This document shows positions 1 through 7,182 of a stretch of 34,881 nucleotides of DNA, one piece after another. The DNA lies in the NCBI GenBank assembly GCA_017940265.1, contig JAGAYY010000011.1:1-34881 (forward strand), written 5' to 3'. The stretch is from Bacilli bacterium. GTDB taxonomy: Bacteria; Bacillota_I; Bacilli_A; RFN20; CAG-826. Positions within the stretch are counted from its first letter, which is position 1. Each line of letters begins with the position of its first letter. Below the pieces are notes generated by a model. That model was not told the origin of the DNA, searched no databases, and saw only the letters and a list, made by a program, of their open reading frames with translations. Position numbers and translations under genes: made by a program.

Positions 1-34
1 AATCACTAGTTTTGCCTTATGTTTTGTAGGCTCA

Positions 35-153
35 AGGAGGAAAAAACATAAAAACTAACTATTAAATTAGCTATTCAAGAGCTTCCAGATGGTAAAAACA
101 AATTCATTTTGAGAAGAGAATACAATTTGGAAGATAAAGCTCCTAAAGAGTGA
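35..153 (+). pseudogene. Remnant of a small gene with a damaged start
   Basis: A perfect AGGAGG lies at 35-40, and seven bases later comes ATA (48-50) where a start codon should be. The frame opened by ATA closes after five codons. The next frame (52-153) is open for 33 codons to TGA and reads like a real peptide tail (IKLAIQELPDGKNKFILRRE and on, ending DKAPKE). A terminator follows 18 bases after its stop. One base lost from an A-run plus ATG to ATA would explain this. It could also be chance; no family recognised. Confidence 0.25.
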
Positions 154-171
154 GAAATTAACGAGAAATAG

Positions 172-195
172 AGCTGCCTGCCTGGGCGGCTTTTT
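172..195 (+). terminator. Intrinsic terminator
   Basis: Stem AGCTGCC (172-178) pairs with GGCGGCT (185-191) with one G-U pair and a 6-base loop, followed by a T-run. It closes the small broken unit upstream. Confidence 0.75.
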
Positions 196-430
196 ATTAG
201 CTTTAATACATAGTATTAGTATTTTGCTTAGGTAGGGCGGTTTCGTGCGACACGGCTTGTGTATGGCTTGCTATTTTGAGCTTTGGTGGTTGAGCTTGAG
301 ATTTTTGCAAAGATTTTTGTCTATTTTTTAAACATTGGGGCTGGGCGGTTACATCACCTGTAATAATCTAATTTCAATTATTCTCAATAATTAACTTTAG
401 ATACATTACACAACAATTAATCACAACAAT
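196..430. other. Non-coding stretch with a G/T-rich block
   Basis: No convincing gene is seen. Bases 221-355 are rich in G and T on the plus strand (GTAGGGCGG, GGGGCTGGGCGG), unlike the AT-rich surroundings. The longest open frame there gives only about 31 codons before TAA. Bases 360-430 return to plain AT-rich sequence without a recognisable signal. Confidence 0.4.
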
Positions 431-466
431 AAAAAACAAGATCTATCTAACCCATAGATCTTTTTT
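431..466. terminator. Bidirectional intrinsic terminator
   Basis: AAGATCTAT (438-446) and ATAGATCTT (454-462) form a perfect 9-bp stem with a 7-base loop. It has an A-run on the left (431-436) and a T-run on the right (461-466), so it can stop transcription in both directions. It would end a minus-strand transcript covering 518-892. Confidence 0.8.
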
Positions 467-517
467 ATTGCCTTCTTTCCAATACCTTCCCCCATAACAA
501 TTAATACCACTTCTACA

Positions 518-892
518 TTACCTACCGCCCCAACATCTATTTATAGCTTCCCATACCAACCTTCCACCCATATCTATATATAATATAGCTTCCACCTCAA
601 CACAATTAATACGCCGCCGACCGCCCACGCCATACAACTCACATAACAGCTCCAAACAAGCTTCACATCGCACCGAATCGACCAGCTCAAGCAAACGCCC
701 ACCGCACAGCAAAACGTCTGCCACAACTCGCCTTCCGCAAAACAGCCACGTCTCACCTAACTTAATGCAAAAAGGCCGCTCGCAAATGCCCCCAACCACG
801 ACATAATGAGAATAGCCAAAACTGTACCAACTGCGATAAACGACCTCGCACCGGGATACGGTCTTCAAAAAAGTAAGAAAAAAGTCGTCCAA
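518..892 (-). CDS. Doubtful Cys-rich hypothetical ORF (124 aa)
   Basis: This open frame has no recognisable domain. It has about ten cysteines and many Gly, Val, Leu and Arg residues. Codon use is foreign to the window: GAG outnumbers GAA and third-position A is rare, whereas neighbours favour GAA. Against it being real: the only usable early start is TTG at 892, with no ribosome binding site, and the first codons lie inside a terminator hairpin (878-908). The only Met is near the end. The strand is G/T-rich and A-poor, which by itself removes stop codons. It is followed by a good terminator (438-462, minus sense). It may be a foreign gene fragment, or not a gene at all. Confidence 0.22.
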   Translation of the reverse strand: MDDFFLTFLKTVSRCEVVYRSWYSFGYSHYVVVGGICERPFCIKLGETWLFCGRRVVADVLLCGGRLLELVDSVRCEACLELLCELYGVGGRRRINCVEVEAILYIDMGGRLVWEAINRCWGGR

Positions 893-908
893 TAAGGGCG
901 ACTTTTTT
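878..908. terminator. Strong bidirectional terminator hairpin
   Basis: AAAAAAGTCGTCC (878-890), loop AATAA, GGGCGACTTTTTT (896-908): a 13-bp stem with A- and T-runs giving terminators on both strands. No plus-strand gene precedes it, so its role is unclear. It isolates the 466-877 stretch from the gene at 969. Confidence 0.75.
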
Positions 909-934
909 ATAAAACATTTAGATACGATTATATA

Positions 935-952
935 TATATGATATCATATAAT
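935..952 (+). promoter_or_regulatory. Palindromic candidate operator over a -10 box
   Basis: TATATGATATCATATA (935-950) is a perfect 16-bp palindrome that overlaps a TATAAT-like -10 box (947-952). No good -35 is seen. A ribosome binding site (GAGGTGAG) and the ATG at 969 follow. The downstream protein starts with a ribbon-helix-helix-like segment, a fold that binds such palindromes, so autoregulation is likely (inference). Confidence 0.5.
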
Positions 953-968
953 CAGAGGTGAGATAGTA

Positions 969-1424
969 ATGGCTAATAATCAACTTGATTATATTTCTGA
1001 TTACAACAAAAAGAATTACAAAATGTATCAGTTTCGCGTAAAGAAAAACGATAAAGAAATGATTGAAAAACTGGATAATATTTCTAATAGAAATGGATAT
1101 ATTACCAATTTAATTATGGAAGATATCAATCCAAGTGTTTTAACTATCAAGCAAATTAAGGAGCGAATCAAACCAATTATGGCAAAGCATAATGTCAAAG
1201 AAGTGTATTTGTTTGGTAGTTATTCCAGAGGCGAAGCTAATAGAAATAGTGATGTTGATATTTATTGTGAACAGGGTGATGTCGACACTTTGTGGAAATT
1301 TTCTTCTTTTTGTGATGAATTGGAAGAAGCTTTAGGCAAAAAAGTTGATGTTGTTACTATCGGATCCCAAATGCACGATTATTTTAGACAACAATTAGAG
1401 GAGGACAAGGTTAGAATATATTAA
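969..1424 (+). CDS. RHH-nucleotidyltransferase (MNT-type) fusion protein
   Basis: This 151-aa protein has two parts. Residues about 17-53 look like a ribbon-helix-helix DNA-binding segment (YQFRVKKNDKEMIEKL, then NRNGYITNLI). Residues about 62-150 are a minimal nucleotidyltransferase with the GS motif at G83-S84 (LFGSYSRGEA), the Asp pair D95/D97 (SDVDI) and a third acidic residue near D127 (KKVDVV), so catalysis looks intact. MNT proteins are usually antitoxins or adenylyl-transferases paired with HEPN toxins (family knowledge). No HEPN gene is adjacent here: the next gene is an unrelated GH3 enzyme. The start ATG has a GAGGTGAG site about 7 bases upstream. The palindrome at 935-950 is the likely operator. 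Confidence 0.8.
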   Translation: MANNQLDYISDYNKKNYKMYQFRVKKNDKEMIEKLDNISNRNGYITNLIMEDINPSVLTIKQIKERIKPIMAKHNVKEVYLFGSYSRGEANRNSDVDIYCEQGDVDTLWKFSSFCDELEEALGKKVDVVTIGSQMHDYFRQQLEEDKVRIY

Positions 1425-1628
1425 GTGTAAAAGAAAAGGAATACTAATTTACATCATCAAACATTCCTCATTGAAACAACACCTAAAAAAATAAGAGTGA
1501 TAATTGACACTAAGCAATAGCAACAAAATCCTATTTTTGCACGCGTCTAATTCATATTATAAAAGAGATAAAAGATAAGCCATTTTTGGTTTATCAAACA
1601 TACATAAAAATAAGAAAGGGAAATCCAC

Positions 1629-4600
1629 ATGGGAAAATCTAATTTTTCGTCAGGTAAAGGAAAAGTCAGACTTATCGCTTCGATTGTTTCATTACCTGTC
1701 ATCATCACCACTGGCGTCGCCCTTGGGATTGGTAATTCATGGGCTTTTGGTGATGGCTCTTCAACCATGACCACATACCTCACAACTCCAGTTCCAGTCG
1801 ACAAAAGTGCTATGACACGTTCCGTGTCTGGTATGGGTGATGAACTCGCCATCGAAGTTGAAGGCGAAGGCATTGTTATGTTAGAGAATAATGGAATACT
1901 TCCGCTCAACAAAGACGATGTCCAAAAAGTTAATGTTTTCGGTCACGGTTCCGTTGACTGGTACATTATGTCTTCTGGTTCTGAAATGGTCGGAACAAAA
2001 GGCCACAAGTCTTATGACCTCAATAGTGCTCTTGAAAAAAGAGGCATTGAAGTCAACCCAGACATTCCAGCCTATTACACCAATTGGCATGCAGCTGAAG
2101 GCGATGCCAATACCATTTTCACTGCTCTTGACACATACTTTGTCATCCGCGAACCATCTTTAAAGGATGATAGCGAATATCAAAGAATTTATGAAGATGC
2201 AAAAGGTTATAGTAACACAGCTTTCTTCGTTATCTCTCGTCACGCTGGTGAAAACAGTGACTGTCCACATTATCAGAACAAACTTACAACAAACACTTCT
2301 ACTCACAAGAGCGGAAGTAAAGTTCAAGACATGGAACGCGACTATCTTGAAATATCAGAAGAAGAAGAATACGCACTCAAAGAGATTGCTAGAGATTTCG
2401 AAAACGTTATCGTTATTGAAAACAGCACTAACAATATGACTCTCGATTTCGTTAAGTATATCAACGAAGAAATTCCTAACGGTATCGATGCTGTCCTTAA
2501 TGTTGGCGTTACTGGTGGTCAAGGCGCTCTTGCTATTCCAGATGTCGTCTTTGGTGACGTCACACCTTCTGGTCATATGACAGATACAACTCCATATCGC
2601 CCAGAATATAACATTACATATTATCGTTCTTGTGCAAAGCACACCCGCCACTATGAAGGTGGTAAGTCCGCTGACTTCTTCAGTAAAGCTGGTAAAGGTT
2701 CTGGTGGTGCGGCTTTCTACAATTTCGCTTGTTACACCGAATATACTGAAGGTATTTATATGGGCTATCGTTGGTTTGAGACCGCTGATGCTGAAGGCTT
2801 CTGGGATCGTGAACCATACAATGGTTATGATAACGTTGTTCAATATCCATTCGGATATGGTATGTCTTACACAACATTTGATTGGAAATTCGTTAGCGCT
2901 AATAAACTCACCGGTAGTTCAATTGAAGCCGATGAAAAACTCACTTTACAAGTTGAAGTTACTAATACTGGTGAATACAAAGGTAAAGATGTTGTTCAAG
3001 TTTATCTCACCGCTCCATATACCCCAGGTGGTATTGAAAAATCATTCCGTAAATTAGTCGGTTATGAAAAAACCAAATTACTTGAACCTGGAGAAAAATG
3101 CATCATTGATATCGAAGTCGATACAAAAGATTTCAAATCATATGACGATTATGACGCCAATAACAATAGCCACACTGGTTATGAATTAGAAGCTGGCAAT
3201 TACATCCTCAACTTCATGACCGATGCTCACCATGTTAAAGAAAACATGAGTCCAATGACTTATAGAGTCGTTCATGATGTCATGATTGATAAAGATGAAG
3301 TCACTGGTGAAGAAGTTAAAAACCGTTTCACAGGCGATACCGCTTATGAAGGTATGCCAATTGATGGTTCTTCTGTTGATCAAAACATCGAATTCGTTCA
3401 CCGTAATAATTTCCCAGAACTTCTTACAGAATGTGAACCAAATAAGCCATGGACTGATAAGTTAATGGAACGTGCTTCAGACCCAAATCCTGTTGCTAAC
3501 TATTCTTATAGTAAAGCAATGTCTGATGCTTGGGATAACGTTACTGAAGACTATTGGGATAACCCAATTCCACAACAAGCTCCAACATGGAGTAGTGGTG
3601 GTTCACAAAAACTCATGGAAGACGGCCAACTTACCGAACTTGGTATGATCTGTGGCGAAAACTATGATGCTCCAGAATGGGATTCCGTCCTTGATCAACT
3701 TAGCTTTGATAACTCCAAGAAGATCGTTACTGAAAACTCCAACTACGCTGGTCGTGGTATGAGCGAAATCGGTTTACGTGATTCCAATAACGCTAGTGCT
3801 TTCAAATTTGAAGAAGGTGCCGCTATGATCGGCGGTGGCTTAGGTCAAAACGATGAAATCAACTGCCCAGCTTACCCAGGTCCTACAATGGGCTGCCAAG
3901 CTTGGAACAGAGCTCTTACATTAAAACTTGGTAAATCAATGGGTAATGACATGAACGCTTCTGGCGCTGATGGCATCTTCTCACCAAACTGTAACTTACA
4001 CCGTTCAACATATGGTGGCAGAAACTGTGGTTATCAATCTGAAGACCCAATCCTTTCTGGCCGTTATGTTTCTGAAATTATTAAAGGCATCAGCATTTAT
4101 GGTCGTATGACTTTCGTTAAACACTTTGTCGCTAATGACCAAGACTTCAACCGTATGGCTAATATGGCTTGGATGACCGAACAAACATTCCGTGAACTCT
4201 ATCTCCGTTCATTCGAAGAAGCAGTTAAAAACGGTGGCACCGTTGGTATTATGACATCCTTCAACCGTATCGGTGGCATTTGGACTGGTGGTAACGAAGC
4301 TCTTATCCAAGGTGTTCTCCGTAAAGAATGGGGCTTCCGTGGTCAAATCATTACCGATATGACTGAAAATAAGACAAACATGGATATCGGTTTTTCCTTC
4401 CGTCATGGTGGTAACCTTAACCTTGGTGGTGGTAATACTGTTGCTAACGCAATCGGTACTGCCAGTAATACACCAGTTCGTGTCCAACTTCGTTTACGTG
4501 AAGCTATGCACGAAATCGCTTATGCGTATTGCCACGCGATGTGGAGAAACGCGACATATAATGCCGCTAGTGACCCATCAGAAATGATTGTGTCAATTCC

Positions 4601-4751
4601 ACCAAAAGAACCTTACTTATGGTGGAAACCAGCCGTTATCTCACTTGATGTAATGGTCTATAGTGGTCTCCTCGTAGCCGCTGCAGCCGCTGGTCTAACA
4701 ATCTTCAAATTCTTCACTTCTTCAAGAAAGGAGGAAAGTGTCAATGAGTAA
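1629..4751 (+). CDS. Membrane-anchored, circularly permuted GH3 glycoside hydrolase
   Basis: This 1040-aa protein carries the GH3 domains in reversed order. An N-terminal membrane segment (about 13-36) is followed by the alpha/beta sandwich domain that is normally C-terminal (starts near EGIVMLENNGILPL, ends YPFGYGMSYTTF). An FnIII-like domain (about 430-505) follows, then the TIM-barrel domain at the C-terminus. The barrel has the SPNCNLHR and GYQSEDP motifs, substrate-binding K831-H832 (KHFVANDQD) and the probable nucleophile D910 (GQIITDM). A second membrane helix (about 1002-1027) ends in a basic tail. Reversed domain order is known for rumen GH3 beta-glucosidases of Butyrivibrio and Ruminococcus albus. 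The catalytic parts should face outward. Substrate cannot be read from sequence; beta-glucosidase or beta-xylosidase is likely. The gene overlaps the next by 8 bases. Confidence 0.9.
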   Translation: MGKSNFSSGKGKVRLIASIVSLPVIITTGVALGIGNSWAFGDGSSTMTTYLTTPVPVDKSAMTRSVSGMGDELAIEVEGEGIVMLENNGILPLNKDDVQKVNVFGHGSVDWYIMSSGSEMVGTKGHKSYDLNSALEKRGIEVNPDIPAYYTNWHAAEGDANTIFTALDTYFVIREPSLKDDSEYQRIYEDAKGYSNTAFFVISRHAGENSDCPHYQNKLTTNTSTHKSGSKVQDMERDYLEISEEEEYALKEIARDFENVIVIENSTNNMTLDFVKYINEEIPNGIDAVLNVGVTGGQGALAIPDVVFGDVTPSGHMTDTTPYRPEYNITYYRSCAKHTRHYEGGKSADFFSKAGKGSGGAAFYNFACYTEYTEGIYMGYRWFETADAEGFWDREPYNGYDNVVQYPFGYGMSYTTFDWKFVSANKLTGSSIEADEKLTLQVEVTNTGEYKGKDVVQVYLTAPYTPGGIEKSFRKLVGYEKTKLLEPGEKCIIDIEVDTKDFKSYDDYDANNNSHTGYELEAGNYILNFMTDAHHVKENMSPMTYRVVHDVMIDKDEVTGEEVKNRFTGDTAYEGMPIDGSSVDQNIEFVHRNNFPELLTECEPNKPWTDKLMERASDPNPVANYSYSKAMSDAWDNVTEDYWDNPIPQQAPTWSSGGSQKLMEDGQLTELGMICGENYDAPEWDSVLDQLSFDNSKKIVTENSNYAGRGMSEIGLRDSNNASAFKFEEGAAMIGGGLGQNDEINCPAYPGPTMGCQAWNRALTLKLGKSMGNDMNASGADGIFSPNCNLHRSTYGGRNCGYQSEDPILSGRYVSEIIKGISIYGRMTFVKHFVANDQDFNRMANMAWMTEQTFRELYLRSFEEAVKNGGTVGIMTSFNRIGGIWTGGNEALIQGVLRKEWGFRGQIITDMTENKTNMDIGFSFRHGGNLNLGGGNTVANAIGTASNTPVRVQLRLREAMHEIAYAYCHAMWRNATYNAASDPSEMIVSIPPKEPYLWWKPAVISLDVMVYSGLLVAAAAAGLTIFKFFTSSRKEESVNE

Positions 4752-5454
4752 GTTATTTGGTTTTATCAAAAAACACATCATCGCCTCTCTTGCAATTTGC
4801 CTTGGAGCAGTTGCTCTCATAGTGTCTGGCACATTATTCATTGTCAGTGCTGTTCAATATGATCAATATGGCAAGGAATATGAAGCGAAAAAGGAAACCC
4901 TCCTTGCTAATATGCCTCAACTTCCTGAAGAAGTCTTTAGAGACAATAATTATGTGACTTATGATGATGCCGCGAAGAGCGTTAGTGATACTAAATCATC
5001 ATATGCAAATACATATTTATATACCGCTCATGATGCCGCAATCGATCTCGATAAAGGCGATCCAGAATTTGTTACTCTCGGTAGCACTTCTTGGGAAGTC
5101 GCCACTGGCTTCAAGAGTGGTGGTTCTATGACCTACACAATTAATACCGCTTCTAATGGTAAATCTGATGTTGACGTTTATTTAGCCATAGGCGAAGTTA
5201 AAAACGTTCCAATCGATAACCTTATCGACTTCATCACCATTAAAATTAATGGTTTAGCCGTTAAGACTGTTGACTTTGACCTTCCAAGTAGTGGTGAATT
5301 ACAACAATTAGTGCTTAAAAACACCAACCTCATTAAAGGTGAAAACACATTAGAATTTGCCACTTCCGTTAGTGATGGAAGTAACGCAAATAACTTCATT
5401 ATGCCAGCTATCGCCGCTGTCACATTCATTACTGACGTTGCTTTAGCACAATAA
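4744..5454 (+). CDS. Membrane-anchored beta-rich partner of the GH3 enzyme
   Basis: This 236-aa protein has an N-terminal membrane helix (about 12-36), then a linker with charged residues, then a beta-rich outer domain (about 105-235) with alternating hydrophobic strands and a GENTLEFA segment typical of jelly-roll carbohydrate-binding modules. No family could be named from sequence alone. ATG at 4744 is chosen over GTG at 4738: the AAGGAGG at 4728-4734 sits 9 bases before the ATG but only 3 before the GTG. The ATG lies inside the end of the GH3 gene, so translation is probably coupled. A role in presenting or binding substrate beside the GH3 enzyme is inferred from the operon. Confidence 0.75.
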   Translation: MSKLFGFIKKHIIASLAICLGAVALIVSGTLFIVSAVQYDQYGKEYEAKKETLLANMPQLPEEVFRDNNYVTYDDAAKSVSDTKSSYANTYLYTAHDAAIDLDKGDPEFVTLGSTSWEVATGFKSGGSMTYTINTASNGKSDVDVYLAIGEVKNVPIDNLIDFITIKINGLAVKTVDFDLPSSGELQQLVLKNTNLIKGENTLEFATSVSDGSNANNFIMPAIAAVTFITDVALAQ

Positions 5455-5467
5455 TTCAATCATTAAG

Positions 5468-5504
5468 AAAGGGCTGCTCTCACTCACTCGCGGCCCTTTT
5501 CTTT
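5468..5504. terminator. Bidirectional terminator between convergent genes
   Basis: AAAGGGCTGC (5468-5477) pairs with GCGGCCCTTT (5490-5499), apart from one mismatch, and T-runs follow on both strands. It separates the GH3 operon from the convergent esterase gene. Confidence 0.75.
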
Positions 5505-5511
5505 GTTCCTT

Positions 5512-7182
5512 TTACTTGATTATGTTTTCTTGCACTAAGGTTGATATACAACTAAGTGCGGCGTTTATTGCCGCCCCTGTTTTATCTAATACCGATAAGT
5601 TTTCAGCAATATCAGCGTAGCCAGGATTAATCATATATTTAACAATTGGGAATAGTGTTTCTCTTTGCTTATTTAAGATATCATTTTCTTCCTTAACTTC
5701 ACCTTTCTTAAAGGTCATAGTTTTTCTATTCTTAATATCATATTTACTCCAAGAAATACCTTCTAATGATGGATTACCTGTTTTAGCGAATTCCACCCAC
5801 ATATTAGATACCGTCCTCGCCAATTCTTCATCAGCCTTCTCTCCAATATAGATAGTTTCATCAATGTTATAGAAGACATAGGCAAGTTCAACTGCGTGAC
5901 ACGCTTTGTATAAAGGAATCTTACTTTCTTCCTTCCAATAATACATATAGAAATTACCATTATTAGAGGAATGACCTTCTGCTTGATAAATCATTGGTAA
6001 ACGGAACATCATTTCATTATAGAATTCACTAATTCTTGTAATCTTATTACCTTTAGTGTTTCTCATAAATTCTTTAACAAATTGTTTATCTTCTTTACTG
6101 AGTTTAGAGATGTCATTTTTATATTTAAAAGGCATACCAGCACAGTAATTAAATAAACCCCCTAATTCTCCAATCCAATAATTGATTTCATTAGCGTTAC
6201 TACCCATCATCATATCGATATCTTTAGTTTCACCTTTAAGATATGGTTCATATGGATTAAGAGGAATAAGTTCTCCATCTCTCATTGGGAAGTTATTAGC
6301 CTCATTAAGGTCTTCATTTAACTTCGCTAATTGTTCGGTGCTTAATTTCATTAAATCATCCATAGAATCCGTTTTAGCGGCCTTAATAAGCTTATCAGTA
6401 AATGACTTACACTCATCTTTTGCGTAAGTAAGCGCTAATGAGCCACTTTCCGCAATTACTCTATGGAATAATCCTTTAGCTTCCTTAACTAAAGGAAGGA
6501 TAGAAACAGATCCTCCGCCTGCGGATTCACCAAATATCGTGACATTATTAATATCACCACCAAAGGCTTCACCATTACTATGAATCCAACGTAAAGCTTC
6601 TATTTGGTCATAAATACCTAAATTAGGAGCGTCCTTAAATTCTTCTCCACCTTTTAGATAACTTAAATCAATAAAACCAAATAAACCCACGCGATAAGCA
6701 ATAGTGATCAATATGACTTCAGGATGAAGCTTAATAAAGTTAAAGCCATCATATAATGGGTCAGCGGTCCCTCCCCAGCCATATGCGCCACCATGAATAA
6801 AGACCATGATTGGCTTATTCTTATCTTTACAAGCATCATTCACCCACACATTCAAATATAGACAATCTTCACTCTGTGGATAATATGACGCTCTTTCAGA
6901 ATCAATGACAGTTTGAATGGGGGACTTACCGTTATAATAAGCCTCATAAATCTTATCGCTCTTACTGACAGGAACAGGTTTCTTCCATCTTCTTTCATTA
7001 ATTGGGGGCAAAGCAAAAGGAATACCCCTAAAAATAGATACCGTATCAATTACTTTTGGTACGAATACCCCGTTATGGCATTTAATAGAATGGGCTTTAT
7101 CTGGGTCTTCTTGAAGTTCTTTATTTTCGCCAAATAAAGCCCTTAATCTTTCTTTTTCTAATGAGATTTTATCCTTACTCAC
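5512..7182 (-). CDS. Type-B carboxylesterase (COesterase family)
   Basis: This 556-aa alpha/beta hydrolase has the family's full triad: nucleophile S220 in GESAGGGS, acid E332 in GSNANE, and base H429 in CHAVE. The oxyanion-hole motif HGGAYGWG (130-137) and the SEDCLYLNVW block (104-113) are also present. No signal peptide is seen, so it is probably cytoplasmic. Length is normal for para-nitrobenzyl-esterase-like enzymes. The start is GTG at 7182, whose G is the last base of the preceding NRPS gene's TAG stop, with AAGGAAG upstream, so translation is tightly coupled. It may therefore hydrolyse or release the product of the NRPS (inference); a general ester-cleaving role is the alternative. 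Confidence 0.88.
   Translation of the reverse strand: MSKDKISLEKERLRALFGENKELQEDPDKAHSIKCHNGVFVPKVIDTVSIFRGIPFALPPINERRWKKPVPVSKSDKIYEAYYNGKSPIQTVIDSERASYYPQSEDCLYLNVWVNDACKDKNKPIMVFIHGGAYGWGGTADPLYDGFNFIKLHPEVILITIAYRVGLFGFIDLSYLKGGEEFKDAPNLGIYDQIEALRWIHSNGEAFGGDINNVTIFGESAGGGSVSILPLVKEAKGLFHRVIAESGSLALTYAKDECKSFTDKLIKAAKTDSMDDLMKLSTEQLAKLNEDLNEANNFPMRDGELIPLNPYEPYLKGETKDIDMMMGSNANEINYWIGELGGLFNYCAGMPFKYKNDISKLSKEDKQFVKEFMRNTKGNKITRISEFYNEMMFRLPMIYQAEGHSSNNGNFYMYYWKEESKIPLYKACHAVELAYVFYNIDETIYIGEKADEELARTVSNMWVEFAKTGNPSLEGISWSKYDIKNRKTMTFKKGEVKEENDILNKQRETLFPIVKYMINPGYADIAENLSVLDKTGAAINAALSCISTLVQENIIK

Noticed and set aside
574..756. Second Cys-rich frame on the minus strand in the odd region
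   Set aside because: Two frames are open because the minus strand is A-poor, which removes stops; neither has a proper start site.
470..880. Large structured non-coding RNA (ROOL- or GOLLD-like)
   Set aside because: The region is very poor in G on one strand and in C on the other, so it cannot fold into many stable helices, and no known motif was seen.
2355..2843. 162-aa antisense ORF opposite the first GH3 gene
   Set aside because: It lies wholly inside the GH3 gene, has no ribosome binding site or domain, and the GH3 frame explains the sequence.
4738..4743. GTG start for the first GH3 partner gene
   Set aside because: The ribosome binding site is only 3 bases away; the ATG at 4744 has normal 9-base spacing.
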